NCBI GenBank assembly: GCA_949841595.1
Contig: CATKZB010000007.1
Span: 1 to 57,767 of the forward strand
DNA: 57,767 nt
DNA from: an uncultured Christensenella sp.
GTDB lineage: Bacteria; Bacillota; Clostridia; Christensenellales; UBA1242
Direction of reading: 5' to 3'
Shown here: positions 36,666 to 43,009 of the stretch, piece after piece
Numbering within the stretch: position 1 is the stretch's first letter
Layout of the letters: each line of letters opens with the position of its first letter
Notes under the pieces: generated by a model
Seen by the model: the letters and a program-made list of their open reading frames with translations, nothing else
Databases searched by the model: none
Told to the model about the DNA's origin: nothing
Made by a program: the position numbers and the translations under genes

Positions 36666-37769
36666 ATGAATCATATTGCACTTTACAGAAAATATAGACC
36701 AAAATCTTTTGAAGAAGTTATTGGACAAGAACATATTACAAAAACTCTTCAAAACCAGATTTTGAATAATCAAATTGGACATGCTTATCTTTTCACTGGC
36801 ACTCGTGGAACAGGAAAGACAAGCGTGGCAAAAATATTTGCAAAGGCAGTAAACTGTTTAAATCCTGTCAATGGGTCTTGTTGTGGTGAATGCGAAAATT
36901 GTAAACGCCTTGAACAAGAAAATGATATAAATATAATCGAACTTGACGCAGCTTCAAACAACAAAGTAGATGATATAAGACAAATACGTGACAAAGTTAA
37001 GTTTATGCCAGTTGGCGCAAAATATAAAGTCTACATAGTGGATGAAGTTCACATGCTTTCCGACAGTGCATTTAATGCTCTTTTGAAAACATTGGAAGAG
37101 CCTCCTTCATATGTGATTTTCATTTTGGCAACAACGGAAGTTCATAAACTTCCTCAAACAATTTTGTCAAGATGTGTCAGATTTGATTTTAGGTTGGTTT
37201 CTGTGGAAGAACTTTCCAAACATTTGGCACGTATTTTTGACAAAGAAGGCATAAAATATGATGAGGAGAGTTTGAAAATCATTGCAAGTGCTGGAGAAGG
37301 CAGTGTGAGAGACACTCTTTCAATTGCAGATTCAATTGCCTCATATGCTCAAAAAGACGTGACAAAAGAAAAGACTTTGTCAGTGCTAGGGACAACAGAT
37401 CATGATTTGATTATAAATTTCTTTGATCAAATTCACGAAAAAGACGTTGGAAATGTGTTGTCACTAATCGACAAGATTGAAAAAGAAGGAAAAAATTTAG
37501 CTGTATTTTCAAAAGATATGTCAAAACATGCAAGAAACTTATTGGTCTGCAAGTCTTGTGAAAATGCAAATGAAATTTTAAACTTGACAGAAGATGTTTA
37601 TGAAATGTATAAACAACAATCTGCAAAATTTGAAGAAAAAGATTTGATCAGATATATGCAAGTCTTTTCAAGTGCAGAAAGTGAGCTTAGGTACACTCTT
37701 TCAGTTAGACTTTTGCTTGAAACCACTTGTTTGACAGCGATGCTTGGACTTGACGTAAAAAAAAACTGA
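36666..37769 (+). CDS. dnaX: DNA polymerase III gamma subunit (short DnaX product)
   Basis: This AAA+ clamp-loader motor has 367 residues in the zero frame. It has the Walker A TGTRGTGKTSVAKIFAKAVNC near residue 44, the zinc module CCGECENCKRL, Walker B DEVHML, the sensor region LATTEVHKLP and the arginine-finger motif LSRCVRF. The AAA+ lid and collar helices follow. The frame ends GTA AAA AAA AAC TGA, placing a 9-A run (37757-37765) directly before the stop. The -1 frame is open from there to 38101 and encodes a DnaX tau-like C-terminus, so the gene very probably yields gamma (367) and tau (about 478) by frameshifting or transcriptional slippage. An assembly error in the A run is the alternative. 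It lies in the pgk-recR operon. Confidence 0.93.
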   Translation: MNHIALYRKYRPKSFEEVIGQEHITKTLQNQILNNQIGHAYLFTGTRGTGKTSVAKIFAKAVNCLNPVNGSCCGECENCKRLEQENDINIIELDAASNNKVDDIRQIRDKVKFMPVGAKYKVYIVDEVHMLSDSAFNALLKTLEEPPSYVIFILATTEVHKLPQTILSRCVRFDFRLVSVEELSKHLARIFDKEGIKYDEESLKIIASAGEGSVRDTLSIADSIASYAQKDVTKEKTLSVLGTTDHDLIINFFDQIHEKDVGNVLSLIDKIEKEGKNLAVFSKDMSKHARNLLVCKSCENANEILNLTEDVYEMYKQQSAKFEEKDLIRYMQVFSSAESELRYTLSVRLLLETTCLTAMLGLDVKKN

Positions 37770-37813
37770 AAATTGAGAAAGACTTAACCAAACTTTCGGC
37801 TAATAATGTTTGG
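37755..37813 (+). other. dnaX: dnaX -1 frameshift or slippage site
   Basis: The zero frame reads GTA AAA AAA AAC TGA (37755-37769) and contains overlapping slippery heptamers (A AAA AAA and A AAA AAC). Re-reading the A at 37763 gives AAA CTG AAA ATT and continues without a stop. A CCAAAC/GTTTGG hairpin (37788-37793 with 37808-37813) lies about 22 nt downstream, further than the usual stimulator spacing. No Shine-Dalgarno-like stimulator is evident upstream. Confidence 0.75.
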
Positions 37814-38101
37814 GGTAAAGTTGTTTTATATTTGAAAGAACATAAAAAAGTTGCACTTCATGTGGCATGTGGAGATATAACCAATGCAAAGATTGAAGGA
37901 CAAAAACTTGTCATTCGTTCTAGTGATGAATTTTTGATAGATGTTTTGGAAACGGGACGAAAAGAAATTGAAAATGCAATTCGTTGGCAAGGACTTGATT
38001 TGCAATTTGAAGTTGTCAAATTTGAAAGCAATGAACAAAAAATAAACAAAGATATCAAAAAACTTGAAAACTTCTTTGGAAACAAAGTTGAAATAGAATA
38101 A
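37763..38101 (+). CDS. dnaX: DnaX tau-specific C-terminal extension (-1 frame)
   Basis: This segment adds 112 residues after the shift: LKIEKDLTKLSANNVWGKVV and onward to a stop at 38099-38101. The pattern of WGKVVLYLKEHKKVALHVAC, a short beta hairpin (AKIEGQKLVIRS) and a helix (FLIDVLETGRKEIENAI) resembles the C-terminal domain of Gram-positive DnaX proteins. It has no ribosome-binding site or good start codon of its own (only a TTG at 37832), which argues against a separate gene. Tau normally contacts the polymerase and the helicase; this tail is much shorter than that of E. coli tau, so those contacts may be reduced. YbaB follows 16 nt later with its own strong ribosome-binding site. Confidence 0.8.
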   Translation, partial: KLKIEKDLTKLSANNVWGKVVLYLKEHKKVALHVACGDITNAKIEGQKLVIRSSDEFLIDVLETGRKEIENAIRWQGLDLQFEVVKFESNEQKINKDIKKLENFFGNKVEIE

Positions 38102-38116
38102 TTTGGAGGTGAAATT

Positions 38117-38434
38117 ATGGCATATGGATTTGGAGGAGGCTTTGGTGGTGGAAACATGCAAGCCTTAATGAGACAAGCTCAAAAGATGCAAGAAGATATG
38201 AAGAGAGTTCGTGATGAGATTGATGCGACAGAATACACATCAAGTTCTGGTGGTGGAATGGTTGAAGTGACCATCTATGGAAACAGAACTGTTAAAGGGA
38301 TCAAAATAAAACCAGAAGTTGTTGATTCAGAAGATGTTGAAATGTTGGAAGATTTGGTTGTTTCTGCTGTTAATGACACATTAAAAAAGATTTCAGAAGA
38401 CGAAAAGGCAAAATTGCCAAATTTAGGTATGTAA
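38117..38434 (+). CDS. ybaB: YbaB/EbfC nucleoid-associated protein
   Basis: This small DNA-binding dimer has 105 residues. It begins with a glycine-rich leader (GFGGGFGGGNMQALMRQAQKMQ), then the standard YbaB core: MQEDMKRVRDEIDATEYTSSSGGGMVEVTIYGNRTVKGIKIKPEVVD and a helix ending VVSAVNDTLKKISEDEKAK (described here in parts). The family binds DNA with little sequence preference and is nearly always encoded between dnaX and recR, as here. GGAGGTG lies seven nt before the ATG. One nucleotide separates its stop from the recR start. Confidence 0.95.
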   Translation: MAYGFGGGFGGGNMQALMRQAQKMQEDMKRVRDEIDATEYTSSSGGGMVEVTIYGNRTVKGIKIKPEVVDSEDVEMLEDLVVSAVNDTLKKISEDEKAKLPNLGM

Positions 38435-38435
38435 G

Positions 38436-39023
38436 ATGTTTGATGAACCAATTGAAAGACTTGTTGAATATTTTAGGTCTCTGCCAGGTGTGGGAAAGAA
38501 AACTGCAGAGCGATATGCTTTTTATATTTTGGAAAATGATCGCACAAAAGCTGAAAATTTTGCCAAAGCAATAATTGAAGTTAAAGACAAAGTTCAACTT
38601 TGCAAAGAATGTGGAAATTATTGTTCAAGCGAATTGTGCTCAATATGCAGAAGCAGAAATCAAAAAATAATTTGTGTTGTGCAAGAGCCAAAAGACATCA
38701 TTGCAATGGAAAAAGTGAAATCCTTTGAAGGAGTTTATCATGTCCTTTTTGGCTGTATTAATCCACTTGAAAACAAAGGTCCAAATGACATAAGGATAAA
38801 AGAGCTTTTGGCTCGAGTAAGCAAAAATGGTGTGCAAGAAATTATTATGGCAACCAATCCAGATGTGGAAGGTGAAGCAACAGCAATGTATATTGCAAAA
38901 ATCATGAAACCACTTGGAGTTAAAGTGACAAGGCTTGCTCAAGGGATTGCCATGGGAAGCAATATTGAGTTTGCTGATGAAGTTACGCTTGAAAAGGCTT
39001 TACGTCAACGTCAAGAAATATAA
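38436..39023 (+). CDS. recR: Recombination mediator protein RecR
   Basis: This 195-residue protein acts with RecO and RecF to load RecA on gapped DNA. Its parts are a helix-hairpin-helix at the start (FRSLPGVGKKTAERYAFYIL), a C4 zinc site (CKECGNYCSSELCSIC), a Toprim domain (IICVVQEPKDIIAMEK, then NPDVEGEATAMYIAK), and the C-terminal Walker-like VTRLAQGIAMGSNIEFADE that closes the ring tetramer. Length is typical (about 198). It is the last gene of the pgk-tpiA-dnaX-ybaB-recR run, and a strong terminator overlaps its end. Confidence 0.96.
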   Translation: MFDEPIERLVEYFRSLPGVGKKTAERYAFYILENDRTKAENFAKAIIEVKDKVQLCKECGNYCSSELCSICRSRNQKIICVVQEPKDIIAMEKVKSFEGVYHVLFGCINPLENKGPNDIRIKELLARVSKNGVQEIIMATNPDVEGEATAMYIAKIMKPLGVKVTRLAQGIAMGSNIEFADEVTLEKALRQRQEI

Positions 39024-39055
39024 AAAGCAGTGAGTTCTTCACTGCTTTTATTTTT
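39023..39055 (+). terminator. Terminator after recR
   Basis: AAAAGCAGTGA (39023-39033) and TCACTGCTTTT (39039-39049) form an 11-bp stem with a 5-nt loop, followed by a T-rich tail. Confidence 0.92.
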
Positions 39056-39073
39056 GAAAGTATTTCGTCTTGC

Positions 39074-39102
39074 TTGCAAAAGAGAAGGTCTTTTGTTATA
39101 CT
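39074..39102 (+). promoter_or_regulatory. Sigma-A promoter of argS
   Basis: TTGCAA (39074-39079), a 17-nt spacer and TATACT (39097-39102) with an extended TGT. The start is predicted near 39109, giving a 26-nt leader with a GGAG ribosome-binding site. No T-box-like antiterminator fits in so short a leader. Confidence 0.7.
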
Positions 39103-39134
39103 TATAATATTCAAGAATAAGTATCGGAGAAAAT

Positions 39135-40910
39135 ATGAATTTAAAAAATGAAATTGCATCAGCAATTAAAAGTGCAGTTGAAGAGTTGAATTTGGGAGAT
39201 AGCGACAAAATTGTTGTATCTTTTTCAAATCGCCCAGAACTTTGTGATTTTCAAACAAATTTTGCTATGCTGATAGCAAAAAAACTTGGACAAAAACCAA
39301 TTGATGTTGCAAACAGCATTGTTGACAAACTTTCAAAAAATGAAAATTATAGTTTTTCTGCTGTTATGCCAGGATTTATCAATGTTTCAGTCAAGGATTT
39401 GTCAGATTATGCAAACTATGTTGCAAATGACAAAGATTTGGGTGTTGAGCAAGTTAAAAATTCAAGATTGGTGTTTTTTGATTATGGTGGAGCAAATGTT
39501 GCCAAAGAACTTCATGTGGGGCACCTGCGTTCTCCAATTGTGGGTGAAGCTTTGAAAAGAGTTCATATTTCTTTGGGAGATAAAGTGCTTGCAGATGTTC
39601 ATCTTGGGGATTATGGACTTCAGATGGGGCTTACCATTTTGCAACTTAAACTTGATGGTTTTGTTGATGAATTTTTTAAAGAGAATGCTGATTTAAAAGA
39701 TTTGGAACTTAAAAATGTGACAATGGATATCTTGAATGAAGAATATCCAAAAGCCAGCAAGCGAAAAGATGTTGATAAGAATTTCAAATCACAAGCAGAT
39801 GAAATAACGCTTTTTATTCAACAGCAAAAAGAACCGTATTTTTCTATATATAAGAAGATAAGGGAGTTGTCTGTCAAAGAAATAGAAAAAAATTACGAAA
39901 TGTTAAACACAACCTTTGATTTCTATTATGGTGAAAGTGATGCATATCCAATGATAGACAAAACAATTCAAATTTTTGTGGATAAAAATCTTGCTCGTGA
40001 AAGCGAAGGTGCTTTGGTTGTGGATGTGGCAAGAGAAGGCGAGCATATTCCAATTCCTAAAAAGAGTGAAGATGAGCCTCAAAGATACAAAAATCCAATG
40101 CCACCAGCAATAATAAAAAAATATAATGGTGGGGATTTGTATGCCACAACTGACATTGCAACCATTTTGATGCGAAATGCAGAATTTAATCCAGATGAGA
40201 TTATATATGTTACAGACAACCGTCAGTCAGGTCATTTTGAACAAGTTTTTAGATGTTGCAAACTTGCAGGCATATCTCCAGAAAATCAAAAACTTACACA
40301 TGTTGCTTTTGGAACAATGAATGGAAAAGATGGAAAACCTTTCAAAACTCGTTCGGGAGATACAATCAAATATAAAGATGTTTTGGACATGCTAATTGAA
40401 AGTGCAGAGAAAAAACTTGCTGACAATGGAATTGTGGGTGACAGTGAACTTGCACGCAAGATAGGTGTTGGGGCAATGAAATTTGGGGATTTGTCAAATA
40501 CCGTTGCAAAAGATTATGTTTTTGACATTGACAAATTTTTGGCATTTGATGGAAAAACTGGACCTTACATTCAATATACAATCGCACGTATAAATTCTGT
40601 TTTGGCAAAGACGAATTTCAAAAAGGGAAAGGTGGCTGTTTCAAATACTGATGAAAGAAACATCGTTATGGCGATTTTAAAACTTAATTCATCCTATCAA
40701 GTCTGCTATGACGCTTATTCACTTAATGCTCTTTGCCTTGCTACTTTTGATCTTGCAAGTGCGTTTTCAACTTTTTATAACAATCACAAAATATTGACAG
40801 AAACAAATGTTTCAAAAAGAGAAAGTATGCTTGCACTCTCTTTGCTTGTTAAAAACTGTTTGGAAAAAGCTCTTTGGACACTTGGAATAGATAGTGTTGA
40901 AAAGATGTAA
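39135..40910 (+). CDS. argS: Arginyl-tRNA synthetase
   Basis: This 591-residue class I aminoacyl-tRNA synthetase charges tRNA-Arg. It has the N-terminal additional domain that reads the tRNA D-loop (about residues 1-110), then the HIGH-type motif ELHVGHLRSPIVGEA. The Rossmann core includes YVTDNRQSGHFEQVF and HVAFGTMNGKDGKPFKTRSG. The KMSKS position is degenerate, as is common in ArgS. The helical DALR anticodon-binding domain ends the protein (YIQYTIARINSVL onward). Length is normal for bacterial ArgS (550-590). It is monocistronic, between the recR terminator and the promoter of a small orphan gene. Confidence 0.96.
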   Translation: MNLKNEIASAIKSAVEELNLGDSDKIVVSFSNRPELCDFQTNFAMLIAKKLGQKPIDVANSIVDKLSKNENYSFSAVMPGFINVSVKDLSDYANYVANDKDLGVEQVKNSRLVFFDYGGANVAKELHVGHLRSPIVGEALKRVHISLGDKVLADVHLGDYGLQMGLTILQLKLDGFVDEFFKENADLKDLELKNVTMDILNEEYPKASKRKDVDKNFKSQADEITLFIQQQKEPYFSIYKKIRELSVKEIEKNYEMLNTTFDFYYGESDAYPMIDKTIQIFVDKNLARESEGALVVDVAREGEHIPIPKKSEDEPQRYKNPMPPAIIKKYNGGDLYATTDIATILMRNAEFNPDEIIYVTDNRQSGHFEQVFRCCKLAGISPENQKLTHVAFGTMNGKDGKPFKTRSGDTIKYKDVLDMLIESAEKKLADNGIVGDSELARKIGVGAMKFGDLSNTVAKDYVFDIDKFLAFDGKTGPYIQYTIARINSVLAKTNFKKGKVAVSNTDERNIVMAILKLNSSYQVCYDAYSLNALCLATFDLASAFSTFYNNHKILTETNVSKRESMLALSLLVKNCLEKALWTLGIDSVEKM

Positions 40911-40916
40911 ATAAAT

Positions 40917-40970
40917 TATTAAAAAATTTTTGAAAAAGGTATTTACAAATTCAAAAATTTGTGTTATGAT
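40917..40970 (+). promoter_or_regulatory. Promoter of the 52-residue orphan gene, with conserved upstream block
   Basis: TTTACA (40942-40947), a 17-nt spacer and TATGAT (40965-40970) with an extended TGT predict a start near 40977 and a 32-nt leader. The A6T5-GA5-GG-TATTTACAAAT block at about 40922-40950 is nearly the same as the one upstream of the minus-strand gene ending at 31141. Confidence 0.75.
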
Positions 40971-41008
40971 ATGGGCAAGTAAAGAGAATAAACACACGGA
41001 GGTGTATT

Positions 41009-41167
41009 ATGGATAAAGATAATAGAGTATCAATTGGTGGAGATGGAATAGTAAATGTAACTCCAAATGGAAACTTTAAATTGGAGCAAAAATTTGTTGA
41101 TATTCCTGCTTTTAAAGGCAATTATTTGAGTGATAAGTATAGTCCAAATAAAGAGTTAGGAAAATAA
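41009..41167 (+). CDS. Small orphan protein, 52 residues
   Basis: This short frame begins MDKDNRVSIGGDGIVNVTPN and ends SPNKELGK. It has a perfect GGAGGTG ribosome-binding site, a near-consensus extended promoter and its own terminator, so it is very likely expressed despite its size. The first half alternates hydrophobic and polar residues with Gly and Asn turns, suggesting a small beta sheet; the second half is polar. There is no cysteine, signal or membrane segment. The family is not recognised. It shares a promoter block with the 160-residue gene at 31141-31623 and lies just before a solitary HicB-like gene. Confidence 0.7.
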   Translation: MDKDNRVSIGGDGIVNVTPNGNFKLEQKFVDIPAFKGNYLSDKYSPNKELGK

Positions 41168-41194
41168 AATATCGTATTTTTGCGATATTTTTTT
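41167..41194 (+). terminator. Terminator after the 52-residue orphan gene
   Basis: AAATATCG (41167-41174) and CGATATTT (41183-41190) form an 8-bp stem with an 8-nt loop, then a T run. Confidence 0.85.
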
Positions 41195-41203
41195 AATTTT
41201 ATT

Positions 41204-41231
41204 TTGAAAATAAAAATTTATATGTTAGAAT
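41204..41231 (+). promoter_or_regulatory. Promoter of the HicB-like gene
   Basis: TTGAAA (41204-41209), a 16-nt spacer and TAGAAT (41226-41231) with an extended TGT. The start is predicted near 41238. Confidence 0.6.
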
Positions 41232-41265
41232 ATACACATAATATAAGTAAGTTTTGGAGTTTTTG

Positions 41266-41538
41266 ATGAAGAAATATAGATTCTTATATCCTGCTATATT
41301 CATGAAAGATGAAGGTGAGTCATGCCAAGTTATTTTTCCTGATCTCAACATATATACTGATGGAAAAAATATGTCAGAAGCTTATTTGTATGCAAAAGAC
41401 CTTTTGAGAGTTTATTTTTCTTATGCACTTAAGTATGAAACAGAATATAATAAACCTACAAAATTGGAAGACTTAATATTAAAATGTAAAGAGAATGAAA
41501 CTGTTATGTATATAGATGCAGTTGTTGAAGCAGAATAA
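41266..41538 (+). CDS. HicB-like antitoxin-fold protein without a HicA partner
   Basis: This 90-residue protein has the HicB N-terminal fold pattern. YRFLYPAIFMKDEGESCQVI, FPDLNIYTDGKNMSEAYLYA and AKDLLRVYFSYAL (consecutive, overlapping stretches) line up with the usual YPAxFxxDEDGyxVxFPDLPGxxTxGdTxeEAxxNAxEAL. No helix-turn-helix or ribbon-helix-helix tail is obvious, and no HicA RNA-interferase gene lies next to it: the neighbours are a 52-residue orphan and rpmG. It may be a solitary HicB-like regulator or the remnant of a toxin-antitoxin pair. The ATG at 41266 was chosen because GGAG lies six nt upstream. It has its own promoter and terminator. Confidence 0.75.
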   Translation: MKKYRFLYPAIFMKDEGESCQVIFPDLNIYTDGKNMSEAYLYAKDLLRVYFSYALKYETEYNKPTKLEDLILKCKENETVMYIDAVVEAE

Positions 41539-41541
41539 TAG

Positions 41542-41567
41542 AATCACAAGAAATCTTGTGATTTTTT
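41542..41567 (+). terminator. Terminator after the HicB-like gene
   Basis: AATCACAAGA (41542-41551) and TCTTGTGATT (41554-41563) form a 10-bp stem with a 2-nt nominal loop, followed by a T run. Confidence 0.88.
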
Positions 41568-41624
41568 ATTGCTTTTGAGAGTGCAAAACTTGTTAATAAT
41601 TTTTGCTAAACTTTCTTAAAACAC

Positions 41625-41653
41625 TTGACTTAGACCACTTTGTGTGATATATT
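41625..41653 (+). promoter_or_regulatory. Promoter of the rpmG-secE-nusG operon
   Basis: TTGACT (41625-41630), a 17-nt spacer and TATATT (41648-41653) preceded by TGA (extended -10). The start is predicted near 41660, giving a 46-nt leader that holds a terminator-like hairpin. Confidence 0.75.
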
Positions 41654-41660
41654 ATAACCG

Positions 41661-41690
41661 ACACTTCTTCAAAAGGGTGTTAGTTTTTTT
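41661..41690 (+). promoter_or_regulatory. Possible attenuator hairpin in the rpmG leader
   Basis: ACACTT (41661-41666) can pair, with G-U pairs, to GGGTGT (41675-41680). A tag and seven T residues follow at 41684-41690. The element starts at the predicted transcription start and ends before the GGAG of rpmG, so it could act as an early terminator. The stem is short, so confidence is moderate. Confidence 0.45.
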
Positions 41691-41705
41691 GTTAGGAGAT
41701 TTAAA

Positions 41706-41867
41706 ATGGCAGCACCAAAACGTAAAATCATTACACTTGAATGCACAGAATGTAAAGAAAGAAACTATTCTTCTGAAAAGAATACTTCAAACAATTCTGA
41801 AAGAATAGAAATCAATAAATTTTGTCCAAGATGCAACAAACGTACAAAGCATAAAGAAACAAAATAA
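41706..41867 (+). CDS. rpmG: 50S ribosomal protein L33
   Basis: This 53-residue ribosomal protein sits near the E site of the 50S subunit. It begins [20 protein letters not shown] and ends [15 protein letters not shown]. The two CxxC pairs (cysteines 13, 16, 40 and 43) mark the zinc-containing form. The ATG follows a TTAGGAG ribosome-binding site. Position before secE and nusG is the standard bacterial order. Confidence 0.95.
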   Translation: MAAPKRKIITLECTECKERNYSSEKNTSNNSERIEINKFCPRCNKRTKHKETK

Positions 41868-41893
41868 AAAGAATTTAAAATTTGGAGGATTGT

Positions 41894-42256
41894 ATGTCTA
41901 AAAAGCAAAAAGCTCTTGAAGGACAAATTGAAGAAAATGTTTCTGTCGCACAGGACAAGATTTCTGAAGGTGTCATAGAAAAGAACGATAAAAAACAAGA
42001 TAAAAATTCCAAAGACAACAAAGATAAGAAGAAAAACAAAAAGAAAAAAGATAAAGAAAAGAAAGGTGGTCTTGTGAAAAAGACCAAAGAAACTGTTTCT
42101 GAACTCAAGAAAGTGACTTGGCCAACTTTTGGTGAAGTAGTTAAGAAAACGAGTATCGTTATTGCTTTTGTGCTTTTGTTTGGAGTTTTCTTATACGGCG
42201 TTAACTATTTGTTGGGAGGACTTGTAAACCTTTTGATAAATGGTTCTTGGTTTTAA
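41894..42256 (+). CDS. secE: Preprotein translocase subunit SecE
   Basis: SecE clamps SecY in the SecYEG channel. The 120-residue product has a long, highly charged N-terminal extension (residues 1 to about 60), dominated by lysine and aspartate. The conserved SecE domain follows: VKKTKETVSELKKVTWPTFGE as the amphipathic cytoplasmic part, then one membrane helix (IVIAFVLLFGVFLYGVNYLL). Most Gram-positive SecE proteins are about 60-75 residues, so the Lys-rich tail is an elaboration of unknown role. The ATG at 41894 is chosen since GGAGG lies five nt upstream; an in-frame TTG at 41882 precedes the ribosome-binding site. The channel would export the three giant surface proteins. Confidence 0.93.
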   Translation: MSKKQKALEGQIEENVSVAQDKISEGVIEKNDKKQDKNSKDNKDKKKNKKKKDKEKKGGLVKKTKETVSELKKVTWPTFGEVVKKTSIVIAFVLLFGVFLYGVNYLLGGLVNLLINGSWF

Positions 42257-42331
42257 TGGAAAAGACTTGTTTCTTTTTTGACAGACTAAATTTAAGTATA
42301 ATTAATCCGGTTATTTTAAGGAGATATTGTT

Positions 42332-42862
42332 ATGGAACATTCAAGAGAACCTAAATGGTATGTTCTTCATACATTTTCAGGATACGAAAATGTTGCGAAG
42401 GAAAATCTTGAGACAGTTGTTGAAAAATTTAACTTGCAAGATAGGATTTTTGATATCATCATTCCTGAAGAAGATGTTATTGAAGAAAAAAATGGCAAAA
42501 AGAAATTGGTTACAAGAAAAAGTATGCCATGCTATTTGCTAGTTAAGATGATTTATGGTGATGACCTTTGGCATAATGTGACAAGAACTCGTGGTATCAC
42601 AGGTTTTGTTGGACCAAAAGGAAGACCTTTGGCACTTACAGAAGATGAAGTTATGAAACTTAGACTTGAAAAAATCAAAGTTGAGACAGATATTGAAGTT
42701 GGTGACAAGGTTGAAATTATTGAAGGTCCACTTGATAAGATGGTTGGAAATGTTGTTTCTGTGAACGCTGAAGCAGGACTTGTGACAGTCACTGTTGAAA
42801 TGTTTGGAAGAGAAAACAATGTTGAACTTGAATTTGGTCAAGTTCACAAGATCAATCAATAA
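42332..42862 (+). CDS. nusG: Transcription elongation/termination factor NusG
   Basis: This 176-residue factor binds RNA polymerase and affects pausing, Rho action and coupling to ribosomes. The NGN domain begins KWYVLHTFSGYENVAKENLE and includes MPCYLLVKM, TRGITGFVG and the KPRPL-like GRPLAL. The KOW domain follows a short linker (VGDKVEIIEGPLDKMVGNVV). Length is standard. The ATG has AAGGAG ten nt upstream. It follows secE by 75 nt. A TATAAT lies at 42297-42302, but the nearest TTGACA is only 13 nt away, so an internal promoter is uncertain. Confidence 0.96.
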   Translation: MEHSREPKWYVLHTFSGYENVAKENLETVVEKFNLQDRIFDIIIPEEDVIEEKNGKKKLVTRKSMPCYLLVKMIYGDDLWHNVTRTRGITGFVGPKGRPLALTEDEVMKLRLEKIKVETDIEVGDKVEIIEGPLDKMVGNVVSVNAEAGLVTVTVEMFGRENNVELEFGQVHKINQ

Positions 42863-42926
42863 TTTTGATATTTTTGATGTTTTACATCTGAAAAATATTG
42901 TCCCGAACATGACATAAAAAGGTTTG

Positions 42927-42994
42927 AAATTTGTCAAGTCAAGACATAAAAATGACAAATTTTGTGGGAGGATTAGCCAAATCCAATTCACCAC
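42927..42994 (+). promoter_or_regulatory. L1-type ribosomal-protein leader upstream of rplK
   Basis: Two hairpins lie in the nusG-rplK gap. The first is AAATTTGTCA (42927-42936) with TGACAAATTT (42953-42962), a perfect 10-bp stem. The second has GTGG (42964-42967) pairing CCAC (42991-42994). Inside it, GGATT (42970-42974) pairs AATCC (42980-42984), leaving an asymmetric loop of GA against AATTCA. The GUGGGAGG...ACCAC arrangement matches my memory of the L1-binding site on 23S rRNA and L11-operon mRNAs. It ends four nt before the rplK AGGAGG, well placed for L1 to repress translation. Confidence 0.6.
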
Positions 42995-43009
42995 ATTAGG
43001 AGGAAGAAA

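Noticed and set aside
37832..38101. The DnaX C-terminal part as a separate gene starting at TTG 37832
   Set aside because: There is no ribosome-binding site, the frame is open further upstream to the slippery run, and the sequence matches the tail of DnaX.
42278..42302. TTGACA and TATAAT between secE and nusG as an internal promoter
   Set aside because: The spacer is only 13 nt. Without a better -35 for the TATAAT I do not call it as a promoter, although weak activity is possible.
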